DNA of 30,404 nt from an uncultured Eubacteriales bacterium (GCA_900553265.1 USDD01000022.1:1-30404), one strand, 5' to 3'. Shown: positions 17,388 to 25,534, counted from the first letter of the stretch. Program-made: numbers and translations. The notes: generated by a model not told the origin, from the letters alone.

Positions 17388-18403
17388 TTTTCTCCTCCTT
17401 CCAGACAGACGGCGTAGGCGATGCCGGGAATGGTCTCGCCCTGCTGGGTGCTGGTGGGGCTGAACATGGCCCCCGAGCCCACGAGGAGCACCCGCTTCAG
17501 CTCGCCGCGCTCCATGCGCTTCATCAGCCATCCGCAGCTCACCGCCGCCACGCAGCCGCAGCCGCTTCCGCCAGCGTGCGCGTCCTGCTCCTGAGAGAAC
17601 AGGCTTGCGCCACAGTCCACCAGCGTCTCGTCGGGCATGTCCACGCCGTCGTGATGAAACAGCTCCATCAGGATGTTGCGCCCGATCCAGCCCAGATCGC
17701 CCGTGGCGATGAGGTCGTAATCCCTCGGCGTGCGGTCCAGATCGCTCAGATGCGCCTCGATGCAGGCGCAGACTGCCGGAGCCATGGCCGCGCCCATGTG
17801 ATTCGCGTCCTTGATCTGAAGGTCGATCACCCGCCCCACCGTGCCCGAGAGCACGCGCAGCTGGTTTGGGGACGCGTTGGCCGTCAGCGCCGCGCAGCCG
17901 CAGGCCGTGGCCGTGCGGCTGGCCTGGGGCGGCTTCTGGTTGCCCAGCTCCACCGGCGAGCGAAACTGGCGCTCGGCGGTGCAGAAATGGCTGGAGGCCA
18001 CGCACAGGGCGTTGTCCAGATACCCTCCGCTGAGCAGCGCCGAGGCCAGCAACAACGATTCTGCGAAGGTGGAGCACGCGCCGTAGAGGCCCAGGAAGGG
18101 AATGCCCAGCGTGCGCGCGGCGAAGCTGGACGAGATGATCTGGTTGTTCAGATCGCCGCCGAGCATGGCCTGCGCCGCCTCCTGAGACAGTCCCGCGTCG
18201 TTCATGGCGCGCACGGCGGCCTGCCGCACCATCTCGCTCTCGGCCTGCTCCCAGCTCTTCCGGCCCAGCAGATCGTCCGGGAGAATCACGTCGAACCAGT
18301 CGGCCAGCGGCCCCTGCCCCTCCTTGGGGCCAACGATGGACGCATGGGCCGCCACTGCCGGCGGCCGATCGTAGACGAAGGTCTGCGCGCCCCTGCGGCT
18401 CAC
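17384..18403 (-). CDS. spoVAD: Stage V sporulation protein AD
   Basis: The 339-residue soluble protein has a thiolase-like fold and binds dipicolinic acid at the spore membrane. Diagnostic segments are VGPKEGQGPLADWFD, GDLNNQIISSSFAARTLGIPFLGLYGACSTFAESL and SSHFCTAERQFRSP. The GTG at 18403 was chosen because it overlaps the spoVAC stop as GTGA, matching every other junction in this operon, and because the resulting N-terminus (SRRGAQTFVYD) lines up with the known start of SpoVAD. A GTG at 18412 is also possible. The thiolase active-site cysteine position is occupied (GACST), though SpoVAD is not known to be an enzyme. Confidence 0.96.
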   Translation of the reverse strand: MSRRGAQTFVYDRPPAVAAHASIVGPKEGQGPLADWFDVILPDDLLGRKSWEQAESEMVRQAAVRAMNDAGLSQEAAQAMLGGDLNNQIISSSFAARTLGIPFLGLYGACSTFAESLLLASALLSGGYLDNALCVASSHFCTAERQFRSPVELGNQKPPQASRTATACGCAALTANASPNQLRVLSGTVGRVIDLQIKDANHMGAAMAPAVCACIEAHLSDLDRTPRDYDLIATGDLGWIGRNILMELFHHDGVDMPDETLVDCGASLFSQEQDAHAGGSGCGCVAAVSCGWLMKRMERGELKRVLLVGSGAMFSPTSTQQGETIPGIAYAVCLEGGEK

Positions 18404-18858
18404 AGCAGCCACCCCCTCAGAATCCAGTAGATCACGCCCACGACGATGGACGCGCTGATGCCGTAGGTCAGCACCGGGCCGGCCAGCGTGAACAGCTTCG
18501 CGCCCAGCCCCAGCACCAGACCCTCCCGGCGAAACTCCATCGCCGGCGCGGCCACGGAGTTGGCAAAGCCCGTAATGGGCACGATGGAGCCCGCGCCGGC
18601 GTACTTGCCGATGCGGTCGTACACGCCCAGCCCCGTCAGCGTGGTGCCCAGAAAGATCAGCGCCGCCGAGGTGAACATGGGCGCGGTCACCTCGCCCAGC
18701 TCGATCTTCGCCGCCAGCTGAGTCAGCAGCTGGCCCAGCACGCAGATCGCGCCGCCCACCCAGAACGCCCGCAGACAGCCGCGCAGATGGCGGGACTTGG
18801 GCGTCATCTTCGAAACCAGCCCGGAGTACTCCTCGGGCCGCATGGAATTGGGATTCAT
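18400..18858 (-). CDS. spoVAC: Stage V sporulation protein AC
   Basis: The 152-residue membrane protein is the core of the SpoVA dipicolinate channel; the Bacillus subtilis protein also behaves as a mechanosensitive channel. After a polar start (MNPNSMRPEEYSGLVSKMTP) come about four to five helices with typical segments AFWVGGAICVLGQLL, TTLTGLGVYDRIGKYAGAGS and PITGFANSVAAPAMEFRREG. The ATG at 18858 has AAGGAG eight bases ahead and overlaps the stop of the 42-residue gene by four bases, which places that small gene in the same operon. Confidence 0.96.
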   Translation of the reverse strand: MNPNSMRPEEYSGLVSKMTPKSRHLRGCLRAFWVGGAICVLGQLLTQLAAKIELGEVTAPMFTSAALIFLGTTLTGLGVYDRIGKYAGAGSIVPITGFANSVAAPAMEFRREGLVLGLGAKLFTLAGPVLTYGISASIVVGVIYWILRGWLL

Positions 18859-18983
18859 GCCTTCGGCTCCTTTCGCGAACGCGTGTTTTTGCAGCCCGTG
18901 CCCACGGGAAAGCGAATCTCGTTGCCCGCCGGCGCGAAGAGCGGCTCCGGCCCGGCGGCGGGCATGCGATGATGCTGCGTCAT
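18855..18983 (-). CDS. 42-residue protein in the spoVA operon, unknown
   Basis: A very small gene that is easy to miss. The ATG at 18983 follows GGAGGTG by eight bases and overlaps the stop of the preceding gene as ATGA; its own TGA overlaps the spoVAC ATG in the same way. The product starts MTQHHRMPAAGPEPLFAPAG and ends with a basic tail containing GTGCKNTRSRKEP. It has no membrane helix, one cysteine, and no family that I recognise. Strong ribosome site and tight overlaps on both sides argue that it is translated, and its place suggests a sporulation role. Alternatively it may serve only to couple translation to spoVAC. Confidence 0.68.
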   Translation of the reverse strand: MTQHHRMPAAGPEPLFAPAGNEIRFPVGTGCKNTRSRKEPKA

Positions 18984-19138
18984 GCGCGCCCCACCTCCGC
19001 TCTCCATACCAGCCGCGCGCCGTCGCAGACGTGCGCCGCCGGCGTTTTCGCCCGCCAGAGCATGCCCGCCGTAAAGGCGCAGACCGCGACGACCGCCGCC
19101 GCCAGCAGCGCCAGCACAATGCGTTCCATTCGTTGCAT
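18980..19138 (-). CDS. 52-residue single-helix membrane protein in the spoVA operon
   Basis: The ATG at 19138 follows GGGAGG by seven bases. The protein has one hydrophobic helix (about 7-27, IVLALLAAAVVAVCAFTAGM) after a short basic start, and a 24-residue tail (LWRAKTPAAHVCDG and onward). It is the first gene of the spoVA transcript and overlaps the next by ATGA. I do not recognise the family. No consensus forespore sigma G promoter was convincingly found upstream, although spoVA operons are normally sigma G-dependent. Confidence 0.68.
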   Translation of the reverse strand: MQRMERIVLALLAAAVVAVCAFTAGMLWRAKTPAAHVCDGARLVWRAEVGRA

Positions 19139-19207
19139 ACGCGTTCCTCCCGTTCTTTTCTCGCGCTTATTGTGCGCACAAAGGGCGAAAATTATCAATC
19201 TTCGCGC

Positions 19208-19238
19208 AAAAAAGCGGCTATGCGCGCTGCGCATCGCC
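19208..19238 (-). terminator. Terminator of the MBL-fold gene
   Basis: CGGC and GCCG flank a perfect ATGCGC/GCGCAT inner stem; on the minus strand the hairpin runs into CTTTTTT. It lies 18 bases past the stop at 19256, between that gene and the spoVA operon. Confidence 0.85.
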
Positions 19239-19255
19239 GTGATGAATGGATTTTC

Positions 19256-20734
19256 TCAGACGTCGGAGCCGTCGTACAGGCCGCCCACCTGCGGACAGGT
19301 GTGTGTGAGGGCGATGGCTCCGTTTCTTTCTTCAAAGAACATCGTTTTGCCCTCGTCGAAGAGCACATGCTCCGCGTCCACGCCCAGCAGCAGAGAGCGA
19401 TACTTGGGCTGAAGCGCGGGAAGGGCCTTAATATCCTGCGGCACGACGACCAGTCCGGGGCGGATCGCCGTGTAGAGCTCCGGCAGGTCGTTGTGCAGAT
19501 GGTGCGCCGCCTGCACGAGATCGGCATGGAGCGTCTCCGGGCGATAGTTGGCCAGCAGGCGCTCCACGGCGCGATGGTTAATGTCCCCCGTCAGCAGGAA
19601 GGACACGCCCTCGAAGCTCAGCTTGAGCACCGTGGAGGTCTCGTTGAAATCGCGAATGTCCTCCGTCCCGGGCAGCATGAGCAGATCCTCGTGGGTGTAG
19701 AGCACGTCGAAGCGCACGCCCGCCAGTGAGAAGCTCTGGCCGCTGTGGGCCTTCAGATAGCGCACATTGGGATAGTAAGCCGTCAGGCGCTCCAGCATGG
19801 GAAACACCTGAGACATCAGCACGAAGCGCTGATAGGCAGCGAAGTTGAAGATCACGCGCTCCAGCTCCATCTGATCGTGATAGAGCCGCAGGAATTTGGT
19901 GAACACGTCCATGTGGTCGTCGTGACCATGAGTGCAGAACCACGCGGCCACGCGGATCTTCTCGCCGGGGCCGGCGCCGGCCATCTCGCGCATCACGCGC
20001 AGCAGCTCGGGCATGGCCGCCTCGGTGGCCTGCTCCATCTCGCCGCCGTCCACCAGAAACAGCGACCGGTCGGGCAGGCGCACGATGTAGAGCATGCCGC
20101 AGTCGATGCCCAGGCCGCGCTTGTGCATGTTGTAATCGTAATACAGCGAAAACTGGCAGATCTGCGTCTTTACGGGATGCTCGGGCGCAGGACTGCCGAA
20201 GGTATCGATGCGCTCGCTCACCGGATCGTCGATGAAGCGCGCCTGCCCGGTCGCGCCGTTGAAACAGGCGTACAGCAGCCGGCCGCTGCCCGCCAGCTGA
20301 CAGCACTCGTTCTGATCGATCCGGTTCTGCCAGACCGATTCGTACCCCAGCGCCTTCAGCCGATCGAGATAGGCAAAAAACGCCTCCCGTGTGGTGTCCG
20401 TCACCAGCCGGGCGAGGGTGGGCCTGTCCATCGGGCGATGGGTGAGCGTCTCGACGAACAGCTCGTCGGCCGTCCTCTCCACGCGGTAGCGATCCTCTCC
20501 ATTGGAAATCTCCAGACGCAGATTCTCGCCGTCCTCGGTCAGGCGATCCACCTTCACGCCGAATCGGGTAATCAGCTCCAGTTCATAGAGGAATTCGGCC
20601 TTGCTGCGCTTCGTCTCTCGGCGGATGGGCCGCTCGTCGTTGGGACGGGCGTGCAGGCCCTGTCCGGCGTTGTAAATCTCGGGGCTGACGCATCCGCCCT
20701 CGTAGGGCGGCAGTCCGGGAAGAAGCTCCTTCAT
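19256..20734 (-). CDS. Metallo-beta-lactamase-fold hydrolase, substrate unknown
   Basis: The 492-residue protein has a C-terminal metallo-beta-lactamase domain (about 205-480) with the zinc motif HGHDDH (H269, H271, D273, H274) and later metal-ligand candidates in LTGDINH and AAHHLHND. The first 200 residues are a separate region I do not recognise; residues 45-125 look like an alpha/beta domain. There is no signal peptide, so it is probably cytoplasmic. The ATG at 20734 follows AAAGGATGA. It directly follows a permease remnant and lies downstream of HAD and DapA-like genes, so it may act on a carbohydrate-derived ester, lactone or phosphodiester. It could also be a nuclease or a ComEC-like enzyme. 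Confidence 0.8.
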   Translation of the reverse strand: MKELLPGLPPYEGGCVSPEIYNAGQGLHARPNDERPIRRETKRSKAEFLYELELITRFGVKVDRLTEDGENLRLEISNGEDRYRVERTADELFVETLTHRPMDRPTLARLVTDTTREAFFAYLDRLKALGYESVWQNRIDQNECCQLAGSGRLLYACFNGATGQARFIDDPVSERIDTFGSPAPEHPVKTQICQFSLYYDYNMHKRGLGIDCGMLYIVRLPDRSLFLVDGGEMEQATEAAMPELLRVMREMAGAGPGEKIRVAAWFCTHGHDDHMDVFTKFLRLYHDQMELERVIFNFAAYQRFVLMSQVFPMLERLTAYYPNVRYLKAHSGQSFSLAGVRFDVLYTHEDLLMLPGTEDIRDFNETSTVLKLSFEGVSFLLTGDINHRAVERLLANYRPETLHADLVQAAHHLHNDLPELYTAIRPGLVVVPQDIKALPALQPKYRSLLLGVDAEHVLFDEGKTMFFEERNGAIALTHTCPQVGGLYDGSDV

Positions 20735-20741
20735 CTGTATA

Positions 20742-20933
20742 TCATCCTTTCAGCGAACCCATCATGATGCCGCGCTCGAAGAACTTCTGCACCATGGTGA
20801 TGTAAATCAGCTACTGCCAGCGGCTCGCGCCGTCCACCCGTGCGGCCTCGCAGAGCACGTTGTCGATGGCCGAGAGGATATACATGGTTCGGAAGTACTT
20901 GCCGCTGCCCATCAGGTAACAATCGCTGAACAT
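20742..20933 (-). pseudogene. Remnant of a carbohydrate ABC transporter permease (AraQ/YtcP-like)
   Basis: Read from the ATG at 20933, the frame gives a segment ending EAARVDGASRWQ, the EAA loop by which such permeases contact their ATPase, then an in-frame TAG (complement of 20812-20814), then LIYIT, and immediately MVQKFFERGIMMGSLKG with a stop at 20742-20744. The last part is the typical C-terminus of these permeases. In an intact gene about 60 residues separate LIYITLP from that end and about 150 come before the EAA loop, so the middle and the N-terminus are missing and a stop codon has arisen. It sits between the HAD gene and the MBL-fold gene, 7 bases ahead of the latter, showing that this locus once encoded sugar import. 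Confidence 0.82.
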
Positions 20934-20961
20934 TCCATTGTTTTGTCCGAACGGGACATCT

Positions 20962-21798
20962 TTAACGCGCCCGCTCGCCGCCGTAGCGCTGGGTCAGCAG
21001 CTCCACCACGTGGGCCACCGCGTCCTCCTCGTTGGAGCGCACCACTTCGTCCGCGCAGGCCAGCGCGAAGGCGTCGCCGTTGGCCGGCACGAAGGCCCGG
21101 GCCGCCGCGCGCAGCATCTCCACGTCGTTGTAGCCGTCGCCCACGGCGTATGCGTCCTCGTGCTTCACGCCCAGCGCGTCGGCCAGCTGAAGCAGCGCCG
21201 TTCCCTTGTCCACACCCTTCGCCAGCACCTCCAGAAAGCCGCCCCTGGTGGGCAGAAAGCGAATCTGGGGATAATCGCGCAGAAAGGCCTGCACCTCGGC
21301 GATGCGCTCCGGCGCGCCGCCGATCATCACCTTCGCCCAGGGGCGCGGCGCTTCGGCGGGATCGTCGATGGCTTCGAAGGGAATAAACTGGCTGGTAAAG
21401 TGATGCTGCGACCGTTCTGTCAGATGCACGGCGTAGGATTTTTCAAAGGGATACATTTCAATGGATACGTCCGGAAACGCCGCGGCCACCGCGCGGAGGG
21501 GCGCAACGCCCTCGTCGCCGACGCCGTTGTTCACGACGATGGTTTTCGTGGAATAGTCGTAGGCCATGCCGCCGTTGGCCAGCAGCACCGGCGCGTTGAT
21601 GATCTCCGCCGAATAGGCGTGAAAGCCCAGATAGCACCGCCCTGTGCAGACGGTAAAGAGGCCGCCGTTTTCCCGAAAAAAGCGAAGGGCCGCCTTCACG
21701 CCGGACGTGACCTGCCCGGTCGCCGGCACGAGGGTTCCATCAAAATCGCTGGCCAGCAGAACGCCCTCAAACAGCCCGCGCCTTACGCTCTCAGCCAT
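20962..21798 (-). CDS. HAD-superfamily phosphatase (Cof type)
   Basis: The 278-residue protein carries the HAD nucleophile motif DFDGTL at 18-23 (D18, D20), a later Lys region and the metal-binding motif GDGYNDVEML near 220. The cap domain between them (about 85-190) is of the C2 type, as in Cof/YbiV proteins, which remove phosphate from sugar phosphates and similar compounds in the cytoplasm. The ATG at 21798 has a perfect AAGGAGG eight bases ahead and lies inside the last codons of the DapA-like gene (16-base overlap), so the two are co-translated. The substrate is unknown; the neighbours suggest a phosphorylated sugar or sugar acid. Confidence 0.9.
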   Translation of the reverse strand: MAESVRRGLFEGVLLASDFDGTLVPATGQVTSGVKAALRFFRENGGLFTVCTGRCYLGFHAYSAEIINAPVLLANGGMAYDYSTKTIVVNNGVGDEGVAPLRAVAAAFPDVSIEMYPFEKSYAVHLTERSQHHFTSQFIPFEAIDDPAEAPRPWAKVMIGGAPERIAEVQAFLRDYPQIRFLPTRGGFLEVLAKGVDKGTALLQLADALGVKHEDAYAVGDGYNDVEMLRAAARAFVPANGDAFALACADEVVRSNEEDAVAHVVELLTQRYGGERAR

Positions 21799-22700
21799 TC
21801 TCGAACCTCCTTCTCCATGTTCAGCAGATCGTCGATGGCGTGGCGGTTGAGATAACCGAAGCGCTCCTCCGCGTCGATGCTGCGGCAGAAAATCTCCATG
21901 GGCACGCCGATTCGATTCATATGGTACTTCGCGGCCGCGGGATGGCCGCAGCCCTCCACCAGCGACATGATGGACAGCATGGACGACAGCCGCCGCGCCC
22001 GCTCGGGCTGCGCGCGATAGTTTTCGTACATCCACACCAGCAGATCGGGGAAATAATTGGCCATGATGCCGCTGAAACCGGCCGCGCCGGCCTCGAAGGT
22101 CTCCAGTGCGGTGGCGCAGTTTGCGTTGAACAGCTGCACGCGGCCGTCCAGCAGGCGCATGCGCTCGGCGATGAGCGGCGCGCTGCAGCAGGTGTCCTTG
22201 ATGAACGTGAAGCGCCCGGACTGGGTCATGGCCTTCAGAACCCTGGCCGTGAGCATGCGCTTGTAGGGATAGGGGCATTCGTACATGCCGAAGGTCGCGT
22301 CCGGGATGGCCTTCAGAATGGTGTTCATGCGGGCGATGAGCGCGTCGTCGTTCTCTTCCGGAGAGGCCAGACGGTTGGAGATCATCACCACCGCGTCCAC
22401 GCCGGTGTCCGCCATGCGCTTCAGCCCGCAGATCTGATCGCCCAGCCGCTCCGCCGTGTGGCCGGAGGCCACCACCGCCATTCGGCCCGCAGCAGCCCGA
22501 ACCACGCGCCCGGCCAGCCGCACGCACTCGTCCTCGGTGAGGCGGAACATCTCGCTGGACTGGCACACCGCGAAAACCCCGTGACAGCCATTCTGGGCGT
22601 AGAACTCCACGATGCGATCCACCGCCTCGTAATCCACCTGATTGTCCGCCGTGAACGGGGTAATCATGACGGGATAGATCCCGCCCGGAATCTTGCTCAT
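21783..22700 (-). CDS. DapA-family (class I) aldolase/lyase, sugar-acid type
   Basis: The 305-residue protein is a TIM barrel of the dihydrodipicolinate synthase/N-acetylneuraminate lyase family. The Schiff-base lysine is K168 (FTFIKDTC) and the catalytic tyrosine Y140 (GMYECPYP). In place of the usual GTTGE substrate motif it has CQSSEMF (46-52), so it is probably not a true DapA for lysine synthesis but an aldolase acting on a 2-keto-3-deoxy sugar acid or a related compound. The ATG at 22700 follows AAGGGAG by nine bases. It comes 48 bases after the AraC gene, which probably controls it, and overlaps the HAD gene. Confidence 0.88.
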   Translation of the reverse strand: MSKIPGGIYPVMITPFTADNQVDYEAVDRIVEFYAQNGCHGVFAVCQSSEMFRLTEDECVRLAGRVVRAAAGRMAVVASGHTAERLGDQICGLKRMADTGVDAVVMISNRLASPEENDDALIARMNTILKAIPDATFGMYECPYPYKRMLTARVLKAMTQSGRFTFIKDTCCSAPLIAERMRLLDGRVQLFNANCATALETFEAGAAGFSGIMANYFPDLLVWMYENYRAQPERARRLSSMLSIMSLVEGCGHPAAAKYHMNRIGVPMEIFCRSIDAEERFGYLNRHAIDDLLNMEKEVREWLRA

Positions 22701-22748
22701 TGATCTTTTCTCCCTTGCTGATTTGTGCGGGCGAACAGAATCGGAAAA

Positions 22749-23648
22749 TCAATAAGAATAGTGAGACCTGCGGAACAGCGCCGGCGGCAGGCCCTCTTCG
22801 CTCTTGAAAAACTTGCTGAAGCTGTAGACATTGCTGTATCCCAGCAGAGAGGCGATGTCCTGAATGCTCTTGTCCGAATAGAGCAGCAGCTCCTGCGCCT
22901 TTTTGTGCTTGGTCTGCCGGATGACGTTGGTGCAGGATGTGCCGAATTCCCTGAGCACGATGCGGTTGATCTGGCGCTTGCTCAGGTGCAGCGTGTCGGC
23001 CACGTCGTTGGTGGTGATATTGCGGGTGAGGTTGCCGTTGATGAAGAGCATGATCTCCTCCGCCCGCTGGTTGATGCGCGCGGCCACCGCGTCCTCGCTG
23101 GGCCGGACGCTGATGTGCCGCTCATACTCCATGGCGATCTGAAACAGCAGCGAGCCGATCACGTCGCGATAGCCCATGCGCCGGTCGTTGAATTCCTCGC
23201 TGACGCGCTGGAACAGCTCCAGCAGGCGGCCGCCGTCCTGAATGACCAGGGCGTCGCGGGCCTGCTGCTGCGCATCGCGGTTGTAGACGGTCTGGTTTTC
23301 CATCAGCCGGTAGGCAAAGGACAGCTTGCGAGCGCCCGGCGCCACGGCGCACTGCCCATGCTCCACCCGCTCGCGGATGAGAACGGTATCGCCCGCGCCC
23401 ATGCGCAGCTCCTCGCCGCTGGCCAGCCGGTAGACATAGGAGCCCTCGAGGCAGTAGTGAACCTCGCAGAAGGAATGGCTGTGCCACCGGGGCGGGCGCT
23501 CGCCGTACTGCGAACCCGTTTCCTTCTCCGCCGGAAAGGCCACCCAGAGCACCTCCAGCAGCAGATCATTGACGCGGAAGGAAATGTGTTCGTTGGTCAT
23601 GAACATATTCAGCGCCTGCAAGTTTCCCCAGTCGAACTTTCGCTCCAT
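22749..23648 (-). CDS. AraC-family transcriptional regulator
   Basis: The 299-residue protein has an N-terminal cupin sensor (about 30-120; HSHSFCEVHYCLEGSYVYRL carries the typical His and Glu residues) and a C-terminal double helix-turn-helix (about 195-295), with NITTNDVADTLHLSKRQINRI and IQDIASLLGYSNVYSFSKFFKSEEG. Such regulators bind a sugar and switch on a catabolic operon. The ATG at 23648 has GGGGAGGGG ahead. It is the first gene of the AraC-DapA-HAD-MBL run and lies next to the GH36-like gene on its other side, so it probably governs one or both. No binding site was identified. Confidence 0.93.
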   Translation of the reverse strand: MERKFDWGNLQALNMFMTNEHISFRVNDLLLEVLWVAFPAEKETGSQYGERPPRWHSHSFCEVHYCLEGSYVYRLASGEELRMGAGDTVLIRERVEHGQCAVAPGARKLSFAYRLMENQTVYNRDAQQQARDALVIQDGGRLLELFQRVSEEFNDRRMGYRDVIGSLLFQIAMEYERHISVRPSEDAVAARINQRAEEIMLFINGNLTRNITTNDVADTLHLSKRQINRIVLREFGTSCTNVIRQTKHKKAQELLLYSDKSIQDIASLLGYSNVYSFSKFFKSEEGLPPALFRRSHYSY

Positions 23649-23692
23649 ACGCTCCCCTCCCCGCGTTCCATTCGATCGTCTGATTTATCTAC

Positions 23693-23698
23693 ATTATA
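23693..23698 (-). promoter_or_regulatory. Probable -10 box of the AraC gene
   Basis: A perfect TATAAT (complement) lies 45 bases before the AraC start. No good -35 is present at the normal distance, which fits a promoter that needs an activator. Confidence 0.45.
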
Positions 23699-23766
23699 CT
23701 CCTGAATCCATCGAATGAAAGCCGGGAGATGAAACATAAATTTATCCAAACGCGACATCTGAGCAT

Positions 23767-25377
23767 TTATTCCACCGCGCCCTCGAACATCGCGCACACG
23801 TCGTCGGCATACCAGTCGAAGCGCACCTCCCGCCCGTTGAGCAGCCAGCGCTCCGGGCAGATGTTCTCCATCCAGTCCAGCGGAATCAGCACGTCGCGCT
23901 GCGCCGAATTGCGCGCATAGGCCCTTCGCAGCTGATCCATCTGCTCCGCGTTCAGCGCGCCGGGCCTGCAGGACACGAACATGGGCGTGCCGCTCTCGGC
24001 CAGAATGTCCAGCCACTGGCCGGCATAGCGCCACGGCCATGCCCCCGTCAGGGGCGCGCAGTCCGCGTCCACGGTGAACAGCGCGCCGTTCATCATCATG
24101 CGGAAGGCCAGCGTGTTCACGCCCATGCGGCGGGTGACGTCCCATTTCATTCCGTTCACGTCCGCGCCCGTGCGGCCCAGATGCACCAGTCCCGCGCTCA
24201 GATGGGAGAAGGTGGCCGTGCCGATGAGCACCACGTCCTCCCCCGCCGCCTGCCGCACGGCTCCGTAGAAATCCTTGACGATCTCCGCCGAGGTGAGCGA
24301 GCGATCGTGGAAGCGCCAGCCGTCCTCAGCGACGACGAAGGGAACGCGGTAGCCGCGCCGGCCGAGGATGTCCTGGGCGGAGCAGTCGAACTTAATCAGC
24401 TCATAGCCCCAGTCCACCAGACGCCGGGTGGTCGCGCGCACATAATCCAGCACCTCCGGCCGGGAGGGATCCAGATCGTTGGAATCGCGCTGCAGATGCC
24501 ATTCCTCCGGCAGGCCGCAGACGTGGTTCTCGTCGCTGATATAGCGCACCCAGATTCCCGGGCGCACATCCTGCGCGCGAATCGCCGCGGCCAGTCCGGC
24601 CATGTCCGGGAACCGCTCGTTTCCGCGATCCCACGGACCGTTCTTGGGATTGGGCGGCCATCCGTCGTCGATGACCATGAAGGGGCGGTTGCGCAGCCCC
24701 TCGCACAGCCCGGCCAGCATGCGCGCGTCCGCCTCGATTTCCTGCGCGGAGGATTGTCCATAGGCGTAGTACCAGTTGTTCGCGCCGTACACGGGCTCGG
24801 GCGTGGTCAGCCCGTCGCCGCACATTTCCCGGCAGAAGCGCGCCCCGGCCTCGAAGGCCGTGCAATCCCGATAGGTGCGGAAGATCACCTCCGCCGCCGT
24901 GAGCGTCCGTCCGCCCAGCACCACGCCGCAGCCGCCGCCGCGCACGTCCAGCCACAGCGCGATCCCCACGGAGTCGTACTGCCAGAAGCACAGTGCGTTG
25001 GGCCGCGCCTTCACGCCAAAGCCCTCCGTCCGCCGTCCTTCGCGCTCCTGCATTCGATCCGAGCCGTTGCTCACCAGACAGAACCAGGGCATGCAGCGCT
25101 CCGGAACGACGCCGCGCCATTCCAGCGCGCCGCCCGCGCGCTCCCACGCGTCGCCGTAGATGCGCGGCGCGTCGTCGCGCCTTTCCTCCCCGGTAAAGCG
25201 CCAGCGCAGGCGGATGAACCGCACGGGCGTGTCCTGAGCGCACAGCGTCACGCGCAGCAAATCCCCCTCCATCTCCAGCGCGCAGCGCACATCTCCCTGC
25301 CCGCCCTGCGCGCCGGTAAAGGACTGCGCGCCGTCCTCCGTGTAAATCATCGCCAAATCGGGAAGCCGCGTAATCAA
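23767..25377 (-). CDS. GH36-like glycoside hydrolase (alpha-galactosidase clan)
   Basis: The 536-residue protein resembles clan GH-D enzymes. After an N-terminal beta-rich part (about 1-190) comes a TIM barrel with VIDDGW (235-240), the nucleophile in YELIKFDCS (D331) and the probable acid/base in RTGADVNG (D406). There is no signal peptide, so it acts in the cytoplasm on imported oligosaccharides, or on a glycoside delivered by another transporter. It is shorter than classic 700-residue GH36 alpha-galactosidases, and the substrate could be an alpha-galactoside or alpha-N-acetylgalactosaminide. A TTG start at 25377 has GAGAGGAAG eight bases ahead; an ATG nine codons later is the alternative. 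It has its own promoter at 25438-25466. Confidence 0.82.
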   Translation of the reverse strand: MITRLPDLAMIYTEDGAQSFTGAQGGQGDVRCALEMEGDLLRVTLCAQDTPVRFIRLRWRFTGEERRDDAPRIYGDAWERAGGALEWRGVVPERCMPWFCLVSNGSDRMQEREGRRTEGFGVKARPNALCFWQYDSVGIALWLDVRGGGCGVVLGGRTLTAAEVIFRTYRDCTAFEAGARFCREMCGDGLTTPEPVYGANNWYYAYGQSSAQEIEADARMLAGLCEGLRNRPFMVIDDGWPPNPKNGPWDRGNERFPDMAGLAAAIRAQDVRPGIWVRYISDENHVCGLPEEWHLQRDSNDLDPSRPEVLDYVRATTRRLVDWGYELIKFDCSAQDILGRRGYRVPFVVAEDGWRFHDRSLTSAEIVKDFYGAVRQAAGEDVVLIGTATFSHLSAGLVHLGRTGADVNGMKWDVTRRMGVNTLAFRMMMNGALFTVDADCAPLTGAWPWRYAGQWLDILAESGTPMFVSCRPGALNAEQMDQLRRAYARNSAQRDVLIPLDWMENICPERWLLNGREVRFDWYADDVCAMFEGAVE

Positions 25378-25437
25378 TTGGATCTTCCTCTCTCTTCGAA
25401 TTGGGCCGTTTCATGGCGAAACAGGCTTCATTTTTCC

Positions 25438-25466
25438 ATTATAGCAACGCCCGCCGGAGAATTCAA
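25438..25466 (-). promoter_or_regulatory. Promoter of the GH36-like gene
   Basis: TTGAAT (complement of 25461-25466) and perfect TATAAT (complement of 25438-25443) are separated by 17 bases, 60 bases before the TTG start. Confidence 0.8.
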
Positions 25467-25534
25467 TGGACGGCCACGACATCCGCGCCCCTCTTTCTCT
25501 ATCAGACGCGACATTTTTCCCGGGCTTTCGCGCC

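Noticed and set aside
19139..19255. Sigma G-type promoter ahead of the spoVA operon
   Set aside because: A GCATA followed by GATTGATAAT at about 18 bases was considered, but the second half fits neither sigma F nor sigma G consensus well enough to report.
20731..20922. 63-codon frame over the permease remnant in another frame
   Set aside because: It has no ribosome site and a sequence without family; the neighbouring frame gives the clear permease motifs.
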